A stretch of DNA of 53,301 nucleotides from Photorhabdus heterorhabditis (GCF_018448905.1 NZ_RCWA01000033.1:1-53301); one strand, 5' to 3'. Counted from the stretch's first letter, positions 1 through 9,759 are shown. The notes: generated from the sequence alone by a model not told the origin. Numbers and translations: made by a program.

Positions 1-1
1 T

Positions 2-118
2 ATCAATGCGGCGCTCAACATCCGGCGCAAGGGCATACAGGAATTACAGGCGGCGGGACTCGTCGTTTCTGCCCATGGAGGCCAGCGTAAATCCGTCACA
101 CAGACGGTTGCGGCCTGA
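2..118 (+). CDS. tnpB: IS200/IS605-family TnpB (OrfB) transposon-encoded nuclease, C-terminal fragment
   Basis: Only the last 38 codons are in the window; the gene runs off the left edge. The frame reads INAALNIRRKG then LVVSAHGG and stops with TGA at 116-118. D-x-NAA-x-NI followed by a Gly-rich tail is the characteristic end of TnpB, where the last RuvC-like catalytic Asp normally lies just before the NAA motif (here just outside the window). TnpB is an RNA-guided endonuclease of IS605-type transposons. The stretch after the stop has a palindrome expected of the transposon right end. Family call is from motif recognition; whether the full gene is intact cannot be seen. Confidence 0.75.
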   Translation: MNAALNIRRKGIQELQAAGLVVSAHGGQRKSVTQTVAA

Positions 119-157
119 GAAGTGGGAAGACTCGCCGTTTACGGCGGGGAGCAGTCA
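119..157 (+). mobile_element. Probable IS605-type right end with hairpin; likely 3' part of the TnpB guide RNA
   Basis: Directly after the tnpB stop, CGCCG (133-137) and CGGCG (142-146) form a stem with a TTTA loop, flanked by GACT and AGTC-like bases. IS200/IS605 elements end in subterminal hairpins instead of inverted repeats, and the omega/reRNA of TnpB is made from the 3' end of tnpB through this right end. The exact end of the element (about 157) is inferred from the position of the hairpin and is not proven. Confidence 0.5.
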
Positions 158-176
158 CAGGGCAGATTTTACCTCA

Positions 177-1382
177 TTAACTACCTTTCAGCATGGCGGA
201 TTCAATTTTACGTTGATTAAATTGACGGTGCAGAGCATATAACGTGATCAAGCCAATAATCCCAAACAGGAACCAGGGCAATTGCGGAATATTCAATGCG
301 TGGCCGGTATCATATAACCAACCACCGCCGGTATAACCCAAGGCACCACCCAATGCCAGACCAAGACGGCTAAACCCCATATAACTACCGCGCGCGCGGG
401 GATCGGCCAGTGAGGCACTTAATGTTTCACGGGCCGGTTCAGCGGTGATGGTACCGAGATAGAACAGGCAAATAAGGCCAAACAAAGTATTTATTTCACC
501 AATTAAGCCTATTGGAAACATACTCAAGCTCATTAGGAAAAGCCCGGCCATTAAACGCTGTTCTAGCCGGAATCGTTTTTCGCTCCAACGGGCGATCGGA
601 TACAGTAAAGTGAGCGATAAGGTGGCTTCAATTGCGTACATCCATTTCACCGCAGCGGGTGTCCCGGCGATTTCATTGACGATAATCGGGAACATCAGCA
701 TCACTTGTACAGACAGCATAAAGTAGCCAGTCAATGTTAGTACATAAGTGAAGAAACGGCGGTCTTTAATGACGCGCCCCATACCTTCCCAAATGGGAGT
801 GCGGGTAGTAGAAATCCGGTAGGCAGGTAGGAACCCGGCATTCCAGATAGCAGCCAGGACGAAAACTCCGGCTCCTGTCCAGCAGACAAGCTGGAAGTCA
901 TATTGCAGCAACCAGCTGCCAATCAGCGCGCCGATAACCGCTCCAGCGCTGTCTTGCATCAACAGCAGCGAGAAGAAACGGCCACGCTCGTGCGGTCGGG
1001 TTAGTTTGATGACCAGTGCGGTTCGCGGAGGATCAAATAAGGTACCGCCCAGTGCGGATAATATGCAGGAAAGCCACAATATCCACGGTTCAGTGGCTAA
1101 GGCGATTAAAGCAAAGCCAAGAGCGCGTAACAGCATCCCGGTGACGATCATCGGCTTCGCGCCAAAACGGTCTGCAATTGCGCCCCCGAAAATGCCCAAA
1201 CCTTGTTGCACAAACTGACGCAAACCAAGAGCAAAACCGACAACTAATGCAGCCCAACCGAGTTGCTCAACAAAATGTATTGATATTAAAGGAAAGACAA
1301 CGAAGAAGCCCAGAACAACCAGTAAATTATCGAATAGCAGGAAGTATTTTCCCAGGCTACGTGCTTGCGAAACCAGTGACAT
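177..1382 (-). CDS. mdtH: Multidrug efflux MFS transporter MdtH
   Basis: 401 residues, matching E. coli MdtH (402). It is an inner-membrane major-facilitator drug:H+ antiporter. The protein is almost entirely hydrophobic with about 11-12 membrane segments, and the loop 2-3 signature [11 protein letters not shown] is at residues 66-76. The start ATG at 1382 is preceded by a GGTGAG-type ribosome site. It is divergent from rimJ, as in E. coli, with a 187-bp shared promoter region. The 3' end lies only ~20 bp from an IS605-type right end, so the insertion abuts but does not disrupt the coding sequence. Confidence 0.95.
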   Translation of the reverse strand: MSLVSQARSLGKYFLLFDNLLVVLGFFVVFPLISIHFVEQLGWAALVVGFALGLRQFVQQGLGIFGGAIADRFGAKPMIVTGMLLRALGFALIALATEPWILWLSCILSALGGTLFDPPRTALVIKLTRPHERGRFFSLLLMQDSAGAVIGALIGSWLLQYDFQLVCWTGAGVFVLAAIWNAGFLPAYRISTTRTPIWEGMGRVIKDRRFFTYVLTLTGYFMLSVQVMLMFPIIVNEIAGTPAAVKWMYAIEATLSLTLLYPIARWSEKRFRLEQRLMAGLFLMSLSMFPIGLIGEINTLFGLICLFYLGTITAEPARETLSASLADPRARGSYMGFSRLGLALGGALGYTGGGWLYDTGHALNIPQLPWFLFGIIGLITLYALHRQFNQRKIESAMLKGS

Positions 1383-1569
1383 TGCTCACCATTGGGGTAT
1401 TGAGAAGAGAGGATAATATAGTTCTTCTATATTCTGTACTTAATTTAATTATTAGGATAGTGATTTATGGATAATATTTTTTTATCGTAAAGTGATGACT
1501 GGAAGGTGTGTTTTACGGGTAAGTGGTTTAAATTTTTAACGGATAAATTTGTATAGTTAGGGAGACATA

Positions 1570-2154
1570 ATGTTTGGTTATCGTTCCACTTTACCGAAAG
1601 TTCGTCTGATAACAGATAGAATGGTGGTGCGTTTAGTGTATGAGCGGGATGCTTATCGTTTGGCGGAGTATTATTCAGAAAATGATGAATTTCTTAAACC
1701 TTGGGAACCGGGCAGAGATAAAAGCCATTGCCAACCTTCTGGTTGGATGAACCGGCTTAATTTAATTACAGAAATGCAAAGACAGAGCGCGGCTTTTCAT
1801 TTTTTGCTGCTTGAACCGAATGAGAATGAAGTTATGGGGGTTGCAAACTTCAGTAACATATTGCGAGGTGCTTTCCATGCTTGTTATTTGGGATACTCTC
1901 TTGGTGAAAAATGGCAGGGAAAAGGGCTGATGTATGAAGCTTTACAGCCAGCTATTCGTTATATGCAACGTCAACAGGGGATACATCGGATTATGGCTAA
2001 TTATATGCCAAATAATCATCGTAGTGGAAAATTGTTGGAACGATTAGGCTTTGAACGAGAAGGTTATGCCAGGAAATACCTGATGATCAATGGAGTCTGG
2101 CAGGATCATGTATTAACGGCATTGACGGATGAAAAATGGAGTGAAAAAAGTTGA
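1570..2154 (+). CDS. rimJ: Ribosomal protein uS5-alanine N-acetyltransferase RimJ
   Basis: 194-residue GNAT acetyltransferase, the usual RimJ length. It acetylates the N-terminal alanine of ribosomal protein S5 in the cytoplasm. The acetyl-CoA pyrophosphate-binding loop is visible as WQGKGLM (residues 115-121), followed by the conserved N-x-x-S-x-x-L-L-E-x-x-GF segment near residues 155-170. The start is preceded by TAGGGAGACATA, a good ribosome site. It sits next to mdtH as in E. coli. In E. coli the genes yceH and mviM follow; here a CRISPR array and a lipoprotein gene lie between rimJ and murJ. Confidence 0.95.
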   Translation: MFGYRSTLPKVRLITDRMVVRLVYERDAYRLAEYYSENDEFLKPWEPGRDKSHCQPSGWMNRLNLITEMQRQSAAFHFLLLEPNENEVMGVANFSNILRGAFHACYLGYSLGEKWQGKGLMYEALQPAIRYMQRQQGIHRIMANYMPNNHRSGKLLERLGFEREGYARKYLMINGVWQDHVLTALTDEKWSEKS

Positions 2155-2239
2155 TGCTTAAGCTGTATTGTCACCAGATAAAGTGAAGCGGATTAGTAAT
2201 GATGAATTAAATTACTGTTGAAAATCTGCCAGGTTCCCC

Positions 2240-2384
2240 GCACCTTATTTTTGACCCTTTTTTAAGAGGCGATTTTAATTTATTGATTTTCAATGGAATA
2301 TTATTTCTCTTGTAAAAAAGGGTTTTTTCGTTGTTTTATTAAAATATACTTTAACTGTCAGTAAGTTAAGGTTAATATGCAACA
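2240..2384 (+). promoter_or_regulatory. Leader of the type I-F CRISPR array
   Basis: AT-rich, gene-free DNA immediately upstream of the first repeat, with T-runs at 2259-2265 and 2321-2331 and the junction AAGGTTAATATGCAACA next to the repeat. The degenerate terminal repeat is at the other (right) end, which fixes the leader at this side and transcription on the plus strand. The same pattern recurs beside a solitary degenerate repeat at 5077, which supports a leader identity. The outer boundary is approximate. Confidence 0.65.
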
Positions 2385-3733
2385 GTGCACTGCCGTACAG
2401 GCAGCTTAGAAATGCATATAAATGGTATTCCAGAGCATGACGGCGTGCACTGCCGTACAGGCAGCTTAGAAATCCGATAGTCGATGTGACTAACTATGTG
2501 TTACGTGCACTGCCGTACAGGCAGCTTAGAAACCTCTGACCGTGAAGCGGTTATGTAAAGCGTTGTGCACTGCCGTACAGGCAGCTTAGAAAGGCAGGAA
2601 AATATTTACTCTCAGGTTCAAGCTGTGCACTGCCGTACAGGCAGCTTAGAAAGCTCTTCGGGTTCTGCTGCCAGATTTCGGCACGTGCACTGCCGTACAG
2701 GCAGCTTAGAAATCGGCCATCATTCTATGAGAAAGATGCTCATCGTGCACTGCCGTACAGGCAGCTTAGAAAGTCTTCTACAAAGCTCATCCAAGAGTTC
2801 TTACGTGCACTGCCGTACAGGCAGCTTAGAAAACATTGTGCTCGCCAAATTCAAATTGTTTTCGGTGCACTGCCGTACAGGCAGCTTAGAAACAGTCGCT
2901 GCAACGCTGGCAGGAAAAACACGCGTGCACTGCCGTACAGGCAGCTTAGAAACTTTACTGAATAACGCCACCGCGCCAAAACTGGGTGCACTGCCGTACA
3001 GGCAGCTTAGAAAATCAAGAGTAAATGCCGAATAGACGTCAATAGGTGCACTGCCGTACAGGCAGCTTAGAAAAATCTCGTCTTGTATCTTCTGACGAAC
3101 TTCAAGTGCACTGCCGTACAGGCAGCTTAGAAAGAGGGTACGATGATCCCGGCAGGGACGATACTGTGCACTGCCGTACAGGCAGCTTAGAAAATTAATT
3201 CTGAGAAATTACTTTCAGATAACCAGTGCACTGCCGTACAGGCAGCTTAGAAAAGTAGTTATTGATGTGATTTGTATACTCAGCTGTGCACTGCCGTACA
3301 GGCAGCTTAGAAAGAAATCCCCCTCGAACATATCAAACGCGAGAAGTGCACTGCCGTACAGGCAGCTTAGAAATGCTTTATAGAAAAACAATCATCATTA
3401 TTGAAGTGCACTGCCGTACAGGCAGCTTAGAAATAAAGATTACGATATGTTCATAGCTGAGGGTGGTGCACTGCCGTACAGGCAGCTTAGAAAATAAGGT
3501 TGAATAAAAACGCCTCCATATCTTGGTGCACTGCCGTACAGGCAGCTTAGAAAGATAGTCAATTTCAGCCCCGTCTGTCACCGTTGTGCACTGCCGTACA
3601 GGCAGCTTAGAAAATGACTAGCGAATTCGAAAACGGACGCAGAACGTGCACTGCCGTACAGGCAGCTTAGAAACAGAAGTTGGATTTAAGGTATATGCAT
3701 CATACGTGCACTGCCGTACAGGCAGTTTATAAA
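2385..3733 (+). CRISPR. Type I-F CRISPR array, 23 repeats and 22 spacers
   Basis: A 28-nt repeat starts at 2385 and recurs every 60 nt: 2385, 2445, 2505 ... 2925, then 2986, 3046 ... 3706. It begins GTGCACTGCC, has the stem CTGCC-GTACA-GGCAG and ends in the handle CTTAGAAA, which is the type I-F repeat form. Spacers are 32 nt except spacer 10 (2953-2985, 33 nt). The first 22 repeats appear identical; the last (3706-3733) is degenerate with TTTATAAA at its 3' end, marking the trailer. All spacers differ from each other. No cas gene is present in the window, so the array depends on a Cas I-F (Csy) set elsewhere, or is orphan. Spacer targets were not searched. Confidence 0.98.
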
Positions 3734-3823
3734 AGTTAATGATTTATAGCGTAATGAGCTCTAGTGCATAAGCATGTGTTTATGTATACTCGCCGCGCTT
3801 ATTAATAAAGTGGATGATTAGTC

Positions 3824-4384
3824 ATGAATAATATTACCGCCTTGTCTTTGGCTGCTGTAATGTTTACTAGCGGTTGCGCTACGATTGTGGGGGATAAAAC
3901 TCAGCATATTCAGGTTGATAGTAATCCATCAGGAGCCACATTCTCCATCAAAGATGAGTTAGGCAGGGTTGTTGCACAAGGGAAAACGCCTCAAGATGTG
4001 ATTTTAGAGAAGTCCGACGGGAGTTATTTTGGTAAGAAAGGTTATCTGGTCTCTTTTACTAAAGAGAATTCTGAGTCTGTAACGTTACCAATTAAAGCGA
4101 GCGCTAATGGTTGGTATATTGGTGGTAATTTTATATTCGGTAGTTTAATTGGTTGGCTCTTATTTGATCCGTTTAATGGCGGGATGTATACGCTGCATCC
4201 AAAGGCAGTGATCGCTGAGCTACCTCAGACTCAGAAAGCAGTCAATGCAGAGGTAACTCAGAAACCAGTGAATGCTGGAACATCTCAGAATCAAGTAACA
4301 AATACGATTATTCTGATGTTAGACCCTAATAAGACGTTAGATCCTAATAAGATATCAGACCTTAATAAACAGGTAACCCGTTAG
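3824..4384 (+). CDS. Putative lipoprotein with PEGA-like domain, function unknown
   Basis: 186 residues; I do not recognise a named family. A lipobox TSGC lies at residues 15-18 (lipidated Cys18, next residue Ala, so probably outer-membrane directed), but the n-region (MNNITA) lacks the usual Lys/Arg. Residues ~28-85 read VDSNPSGATFSI ... GKTP ... GYLVSF, resembling a PEGA-type beta-sandwich that presents a turn on the cell surface. A hydrophobic Gly-rich segment follows at ~97-116. The C-terminus is built of short degenerate repeats (QKAVNAEVTQKPVNA; then LDPNK-type units). It lies between the CRISPR trailer and an ERIC element, in a region where E. coli has yceH-mviM. Confidence 0.7.
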   Translation: MNNITALSLAAVMFTSGCATIVGDKTQHIQVDSNPSGATFSIKDELGRVVAQGKTPQDVILEKSDGSYFGKKGYLVSFTKENSESVTLPIKASANGWYIGGNFIFGSLIGWLLFDPFNGGMYTLHPKAVIAELPQTQKAVNAEVTQKPVNAGTSQNQVTNTIILMLDPNKTLDPNKISDLNKQVTR

Positions 4385-4411
4385 GTTAAGCCAGAATGTA
4401 TTTGGCAGGTA

Positions 4412-4538
4412 TATACCCGTCGTCTTTCAAGTTGCCTCTTTGTTGGCGGCACTCACTCACCCCGGTTACAGAGTTATCTATGCTCCCGGGGATTCGTTCT
4501 CTTGCCGTCGCGATCCATCTTGAAATCCATTGGGTATA
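4412..4538. repeat. ERIC (IRU) element, 127 bp
   Basis: Begins TATACCCGTC and ends TTGGGTATA, with the central ERIC palindrome GTTATCTATGCTCCCGGGGA. Exactly 127 bp, the canonical length. Located downstream of the lipoprotein gene, so it would form a long hairpin in its 3' untranslated mRNA. Confidence 0.93.
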
Positions 4539-4970
4539 TGACAATAGGCCCTCTCATTTTTTGGGGGGGGTAATTGGTAGATTCAGACAATAAGTACAAC
4601 ATCGTTAATCCGAAAATAAATATGTCCGTGTTCCTTTAAATATTTCAATGAACATTTTATTATTATTGATTATGGATTTAATGAGTGCCGAGTTTCATTT
4701 CATAATGACTTGATGAGTTTTCATTTTTTGGATAATGTCAGTTAAATTGAAAATAAATATTTAGATGACTTGTTTTATGATTAATGGAATTTAATTTATA
4801 TTCATGTCATTGTTTTATCATTTATTTACTATTCGCTCCAGCGATTATAAAAGTTTCTGATAAATCGACTTATTTTAATGTCTATTCAGTTCTACCCAAA
4901 TCCGTGTTTTTGCTGCTATAAAAGGATGATGTTTGCGTCGAATCTGATTTGCTTTTTTTGTGTAAATTAA
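4539..4970. other. Gene-free AT-rich stretch
   Basis: About 430 bp with no coding frame I can support and no convincing terminator. It contains a G-run (GGGGGGGG near 4562) and becomes strongly AT-rich toward the CRISPR leader remnant that follows. Confidence 0.6.
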
Positions 4971-5104
4971 TAATTCATTGATTTTATGATGAAATTAAGT
5001 ATTTCTTAAAAGGATTTTTTCACTTTACAACCATTATATTCTTTGACAATCAGCAGGTTGAAGTTAATATCTAACGGTGTACTGCTATACAGACAGTTCG
5101 GAAA
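4971..5104 (+). CRISPR. Decayed type I-F leader with a single degenerate repeat
   Basis: At 5077-5104 a 28-nt sequence (GTGTACTGCT ... CGGAAA) matches the array repeat at 21 of 28 positions, with the same stem-loop position. The ~100 nt before it align with the leader of the intact array: TTGATTTT, TTTCTT, AAAAGG-TTTTTTC, CTTTGAC, and finally GGTTGAAGTTAATATCTAACG against AAGTTAAGGTTAATATGCAACA. No second repeat follows; murJ starts 30 nt later. I read it as a relic of a second I-F locus; an expressed solitary repeat RNA is an alternative. Confidence 0.75.
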
Positions 5105-5133
5105 TCAATTAACATGATTTTGAGATAAATACG

Positions 5134-6672
5134 ATGAGTTTATTGAAGTCGCTGGCTGCGGTCAGCTCTATGACTATGTTTTCCCGGGTGCTGGGTTTTA
5201 TCCGAGATGCCATTATTGCCCGTATATTTGGCGCGGGTGCGGCCCCGGATGCCTTTTTTGTTGCATTTAAATTACCTAATCTATTGCGCCGTATATTTGC
5301 AGAAGGGGCATTTTCTCAGGCATTTGTGCCTATTTTGGCAGAATATAAAAATCAACAGGGTGATGAAGCCACCCGGACGTTTATTGCCTATGTTTCCGGT
5401 ATGCTGACGCTAATTCTGGCGGTTGTCACTGTGCTGGGTATTTTAGCAGCACCGTGGGTGATTTATATTACGGCTCCGGGTTTTACTGATACCCCGGATA
5501 AGTTTATTTTGACGACGAATCTGTTAAGAATTACTTTTCCCTATATTTTCCTAATATCACTGGCTTCGTTGGCAGGGGCAATATTAAATACTTGGAACCG
5601 GTTTTCTGTGCCCGCTTTCGTCCCGACGTTGCTTAATATCAGCATGATTATATTTGCGTTGTTTGTCGCACCTTATTGCAATCCACCCGTGATGGCGTTG
5701 GGTTGGGCGGTGGTTGTCGGCGGTGTTTTGCAACTCGTCTATCAACTTCCCCACCTGAAAAAAATAGGCATGCTGGTATTGCCGCGTGTTTCTTTCCGTA
5801 ACAGCGGAGTATGGCGGGTGATGCGGCAGATGGGACCCGCGATTCTTGGGGTTTCAGTCAGCCAAATTTCATTAATTATCAATACAATTTTCGCCTCATT
5901 TCTGGTATCCGGCTCTGTGTCTTGGATGTATTATGCTGACCGTTTGATGGAATTACCTTCCGGTGTGTTAGGTGTTGCTCTCGGAACGATTCTTTTGCCT
6001 TCCCTAGCGAAAAGTTTTTCCAGCGGAAATCATGAGGAGTATACCAGGCTGATGGATTGGGGACTTCGGCTCTGTTTTCTATTGGCGTTACCCTGTGCTA
6101 TTGCGTTGGGTATTCTCGCAAAACCTTTGACGGTTTCTCTTTTCCAATATGGTAATTTCACTGCATTTGATGCGGAAATGACCCAGAACGTATTGATTGC
6201 TTACTGTTTTGGATTGATGGGGATAATTATTGTCAAAGTGTTGGCACCGGGCTTCTATTCCCGTCAGGATATTAAAACTCCGGTAAAAATTGCGATTGCG
6301 ACTTTGATTCTGACCCAATTAATGAACCTTGTTTTTATTGGTCCATTGAAACATGCCGGGTTGGCGCTTTCTATCGGTTTGGCCGCTTGTTTTAATGCCA
6401 GTATGCTTTATTGGCAATTACGTAAACAAAATATTTTTAAGCCATTAGCAGGTTGGGGCGTTTTCTTATTTAAACTGGTTGTGGCCATTGCGGTAATGAT
6501 CGCCGTATTAGCGGTGATTTTATGGTTAATGCCAGCATGGGAGCAGGGAAATATGGCAATCCGTTTGTTGAGGTTAATGATGGTGGTAATCGCCGGAGCG
6601 GGTAGTTATTTTGCTGCATTAGCTTTGATGGGATTCCGGTTGAAAGATTTCGCTCAACGCGATTTGCAATAA
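5134..6672 (+). CDS. murJ: Lipid II flippase MurJ (MviN)
   Basis: 512 residues with 14 predicted membrane helices, a MOP-superfamily protein that flips the peptidoglycan precursor lipid II across the inner membrane. Residues known to be essential in E. coli MurJ are at the same numbers: Arg18, Arg24, Asp39, Arg52 and Arg53, within SRVLGFIRD and [16 protein letters not shown]. Full length, essential gene. The 5' untranslated region carries the degenerate CRISPR repeat at 5077-5104, so any transcript starting upstream of 5077 would include it. Convergent with argS, separated by a composite ERIC. Confidence 0.96.
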   Translation: MSLLKSLAAVSSMTMFSRVLGFIRDAIIARIFGAGAAPDAFFVAFKLPNLLRRIFAEGAFSQAFVPILAEYKNQQGDEATRTFIAYVSGMLTLILAVVTVLGILAAPWVIYITAPGFTDTPDKFILTTNLLRITFPYIFLISLASLAGAILNTWNRFSVPAFVPTLLNISMIIFALFVAPYCNPPVMALGWAVVVGGVLQLVYQLPHLKKIGMLVLPRVSFRNSGVWRVMRQMGPAILGVSVSQISLIINTIFASFLVSGSVSWMYYADRLMELPSGVLGVALGTILLPSLAKSFSSGNHEEYTRLMDWGLRLCFLLALPCAIALGILAKPLTVSLFQYGNFTAFDAEMTQNVLIAYCFGLMGIIIVKVLAPGFYSRQDIKTPVKIAIATLILTQLMNLVFIGPLKHAGLALSIGLAACFNASMLYWQLRKQNIFKPLAGWGVFLFKLVVAIAVMIAVLAVILWLMPAWEQGNMAIRLLRLMMVVIAGAGSYFAALALMGFRLKDFAQRDLQ

Positions 6673-6723
6673 GTTCAGGTAGCGCTAAGTAGACAACTTA
6701 AAATAAAAGGCGTGACAATACGA

Positions 6724-6975
6724 TATACCTGTTATCTTTCAAGTTGCCTCTTTGTTGGCTGCGTTCACTTACCCCAGTCACAGAGTTATCTATACCCTTT
6801 ATCTTTCAAGCTGTTGCTTTGTTGGCTACGTTCACTTACCCCAGTCACATAGTTATCTATGCTCCTGGGGATGCGTTCTCTTGCCGCCGCACTGCAACTT
6901 GAAATCTATTGGGTATAGGTGCCTGGGGATTCGCTCCCTGGCCGTCGCGATGCATCTTGAAATCTATTGGGTATA
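6724..6975. repeat. Composite ERIC: one 127-bp element interrupted by another
   Basis: Left arm 6724-6790 (TATACCTGTT ... GAGTTATC) and right arm 6918-6975 (GGTGCCTGGGGATT ... TTGGGTATA) are the two halves of one ERIC, split at its central palindrome by a complete ERIC at 6791-6917. Removing the inner copy and one TA restores a 127-bp outer element. It occupies the intergenic space between the convergent murJ and argS genes. Confidence 0.9.
6791..6917. repeat. Inner ERIC inserted within another ERIC
   Basis: A complete 127-bp copy running from TATACCCTTTATC to TTGGGTATA, inserted in the middle of the outer element. Both ends abut TA, as expected if the target dinucleotide was duplicated. Confidence 0.9.
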
Positions 6976-7024
6976 TATCCCATATCACGCCAATTTCTTA
7001 GCAAAGCAATGATTGCTCTATTAA

Positions 7025-8755
7025 TTACATCCGTTCTACTGTCTCTATGCCCAAAGTATTCAGACCTTGCTTTAATGTTTTAGCAGTCAATAGAGCCAGT
7101 TTCAGGCGGCTTTGACGTAATGCTTCACTTTCCGCATTGAGGATCTGGCAGTGTTCATAGAAGCCAGAGAACAGACCAGCCAGATCGTACAGGTAGGCAC
7201 ACATAACATGTGGCGTTCCTTCGCGGGCGACGGTGGTAATGGTTTCTTCAAATTGTAATAAACGGGTGGCTAACGCTTGTTCGCGATCTTCATTCAGGAT
7301 AACGGGCAGTGTCAGGCTGCTTTCATCAATTTCAGCACGTTTGAAGATTGAAGCTACACGGGTGTAGGCATATTGCATATAAGGTGCAGTATTGCCTTCA
7401 AAGGCGAGCATATTATCCCAATCGAAGATGTAATCTGTGGTACGGCTCTTGGAAAGATCAGCATATTTCACCGCGCCGATACCCACAGCTTCAACGATTT
7501 CTTTTAGTTCATCTTCTGGCATATCCGGGTTCTTTTCACGGATAAGGGTATTGGCCCGTTCAATGGCTTCATCCAACAGATCAGTCAGTCTGACCGTACC
7601 ACCGGCGCGGGTTTTAAATGGTTTGCCATCTTTGCCCAACATCATGCCGAACATATGGTGTTCCAGTGACACAGATTCTGGGATATAGCCTGCTTTACGG
7701 ACAATAGCCCAGGCTTGCATCAAATGCTGATGTTGACGGGAGTCGATGTAGTAAAGAACGCGGTCAGCGTGCAGGGTTTCATAACGGTATTTTGCACAGG
7801 CGATATCCGTTGTGGTGTAAAGGTAACCACCATCTTTCTTCTGGATAATAACGCCCATCGGTTCACCTTCTTTATTTTTATATTCTTCAAGGTAAACCAC
7901 GGTTGCACCATCACTTTCTACCGCCAGTCCTTTTTGTTTTAGATCAGCGACAATACCCGGCAGCAGATCGTTGTACAAACTTTCACCCATGACAGAGTCT
8001 TTAGTCAAAGTGACATTCAGACGATCATAGGTTTGCTGATTCTGGGCCATCGTGATGTCTACTAGCTTGCGCCACATGGTACGACAATATTCATCACCGC
8101 CTTGCAGTTTTACTACATAGCCACGGGCGCGAACCGCAAACTCTTCATCTTCATCGTAGTGCTTTTTCGCTTCACGGTAGAAAGCTTCGAGGTCGGAGAG
8201 CGCCATATCGCCAGCATTTTCGTTCTGCACTTTTTCCAGATAGGCAATCAGCATACCGAATTGGGTTCCCCAGTCACCAACGTGGTTAGCGCGGATAACC
8301 TTATGACCGAGGAATTCGAGCGTACGGACAGCGGCATCACCAATAATCGTGGAACGCAGATGACCCACATGCATCTGTTTAGCGACATTGGGAGCGGAAT
8401 AATCGACAACGATAGTTTGTGGTTCGACCGGGGTAACGCCCAGTTTTTCATCTTTCAGTGCCGTTTCGATATTGGCTGCAATCCATGCTTTATCAAGAAA
8501 AATGTTGATAAAACCGGGGCCAGCGATTTCAACTTTACTGGCGATACCTTGCAGATCTAGCAGGTTAACAACTTTTTCTGCCAGTTGTCGGGGGGGCATA
8601 CCCACTTTTTTCGCAGCGGCCATCACGCCATTGGCCTGATAGTCACCAAATTGTGCTTTCGCGGATTGGCGGATGTGAGCTTCGCTGTCGGTTGGAGCAC
8701 CGGCTGCAATCAGCGCTTGGCTGACTTTTTCTGAAAGAATCGCCTGAATATTCAC
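7025..8755 (-). CDS. argS: Arginyl-tRNA synthetase
   Basis: 576 residues, class I aminoacyl-tRNA synthetase that charges tRNA-Arg. The N-terminal Add-1 domain is followed by the HIGH-type motif HVGH (129-132, within [11 protein letters not shown]). The KMSKS motif is replaced by the [13 protein letters not shown] segment, as is normal for many ArgRS. The C-terminus ends VERM, like E. coli ArgS. A ribosome site lies before the ATG at 8755 (AGGTAACC-type). Essential housekeeping gene, convergent to murJ. Confidence 0.97.
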   Translation of the reverse strand: MNIQAILSEKVSQALIAAGAPTDSEAHIRQSAKAQFGDYQANGVMAAAKKVGMPPRQLAEKVVNLLDLQGIASKVEIAGPGFINIFLDKAWIAANIETALKDEKLGVTPVEPQTIVVDYSAPNVAKQMHVGHLRSTIIGDAAVRTLEFLGHKVIRANHVGDWGTQFGMLIAYLEKVQNENAGDMALSDLEAFYREAKKHYDEDEEFAVRARGYVVKLQGGDEYCRTMWRKLVDITMAQNQQTYDRLNVTLTKDSVMGESLYNDLLPGIVADLKQKGLAVESDGATVVYLEEYKNKEGEPMGVIIQKKDGGYLYTTTDIACAKYRYETLHADRVLYYIDSRQHQHLMQAWAIVRKAGYIPESVSLEHHMFGMMLGKDGKPFKTRAGGTVRLTDLLDEAIERANTLIREKNPDMPEDELKEIVEAVGIGAVKYADLSKSRTTDYIFDWDNMLAFEGNTAPYMQYAYTRVASIFKRAEIDESSLTLPVILNEDREQALATRLLQFEETITTVAREGTPHVMCAYLYDLAGLFSGFYEHCQILNAESEALRQSRLKLALLTAKTLKQGLNTLGIETVERM

Positions 8756-8930
8756 CTGGTTACCTTAAATTACGAACGAGAATAGGCATATTGTAGCAAA
8801 CAATACCCTATACAAAATGATTCATAAGAAAAAACGGCAGGTTTTATACCATATTCAACATATGACGTTCCACTTTACTGTTGCTTTGTGCCAGTCGGTG
8901 AAGATAAAAAACGTATTTTATCGAAAAATT

Positions 8931-8986
8931 ATGTGGCCGGAGTGAGTGCCGCCAATAAAGCAGCAGCTTGAAAGATGGAGGGTATA
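8931..8986. repeat. ERIC right-half fragment
   Basis: Only the half from the central palindrome to one end is present (ATGTGGCCGGAGTGAGTG ... GAGGGTATA). The other half is absent. It lies between argS and the cyclase-family gene. Confidence 0.75.
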
Positions 8987-9021
8987 TAATGCCGTAATGA
9001 ATATACGGCATTGGGGAACCA

Positions 9022-9759
9022 TTATGGGAGTATGGCAAACGAGCGAACCGGAAAACCAGAGGCTTTCTTAGGTTTGGCCACGATATTGAAAATGACGGCA
9101 CCACGCACAGGTACCTGATCCAAATTAGCCAAAAGTTCTATCTGATAGGTATCTTGTTTTAACACATAATCTTCGCTTAGCAACGCATTATTCTTTCTAA
9201 AATCTTTAGCGGCGTCGGTATCAAATGTTTCATGCCCAACGGCTTTAATATGGCGTTCTTCAAATAAAAATTTGAGGGCGTCTATTCCCCAACCCGGTGT
9301 CTGGTTATTGCCAGAATCATCTTTATTTTCCATTTTTTCCTGAGATGGCCAACGTTTACTCCAGTCAGTTCTGAGAGCAAGGAAAGTCCCTGCTTCAATA
9401 ATCCCGTATTCTTCTTCAAATTTAAGAATATCTGCTTTAGAAAGTGAAAAATTAGGGTCTTGTTTTGCTCTTTCTGATTGATCAAGTACGATTAAAGGTA
9501 AAACCAGCTCTTTTAATTCTAGCTCATCAGCATAACGGGTATTGGGAACAAAATGGCAGGGCGCATCAATGTGAGTCCCATATTGGCCGGGAAAAGAAAA
9601 TTGCTGAGTAAAAAAGCCATCTTTATAATCAAAAAGAGTTTTAAATTCTGCTGAATCAAACATAAAAAAACGTGGAGAGTCTTTATCGAAGCTGTGTGTC
9701 AAATCGACCCATTTTTTCGATTTTAATAAAGTAAGTGCTTGTAAGATGTTATCTGACAT
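9022..9759 (-). CDS. Cyclase-family (kynurenine formamidase-like) metal hydrolase
   Basis: 245 residues from ATG 9759, chosen because GAGG sits 7 nt upstream and the longer upstream frame has no such site. Family signature GTHIDAPCHF at residues 61-70, with metal ligands His63, Asp65 and His69; the usual first His two residues before Gly61 is Gln59 (GQYGTH), a variant I recall in a cyclase subfamily. These are Mn/Zn hydrolases opening amide or ester rings (e.g. N-formylkynurenine, isatin). The substrate cannot be told from sequence. Monocistronic, flanked by ~500 bp of AT-rich DNA; accessory to the backbone. Confidence 0.8.
   Translation of the reverse strand: MSDNILQALTLLKSKKWVDLTHSFDKDSPRFFMFDSAEFKTLFDYKDGFFTQQFSFPGQYGTHIDAPCHFVPNTRYADELELKELVLPLIVLDQSERAKQDPNFSLSKADILKFEEEYGIIEAGTFLALRTDWSKRWPSQEKMENKDDSGNNQTPGWGIDALKFLFEERHIKAVGHETFDTDAAKDFRKNNALLSEDYVLKQDTYQIELLANLDQVPVRGAVIFNIVAKPKKASGFPVRSFAILP

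Noticed and set aside
2565-3035. 156-codon plus-strand frame across the CRISPR array (repeating HCRTGSLE)
   Set aside because: It is a translation of the CRISPR repeats and spacers; the periodic peptide is an artefact of the 60-nt period.
3378-3581. 67-codon minus-strand frame (SKLPVRQCT repeats)
   Set aside because: Same artefact on the other strand of the CRISPR array.
4396-4593. Open frame downstream of the lipoprotein gene
   Set aside because: Lies almost fully inside an ERIC; similar ERIC-derived frames recur at 6752, 12490, 37868 and 48142.
8102-8560. 152-codon plus-strand frame opposite argS
   Set aside because: Antisense shadow of argS with no independent support.
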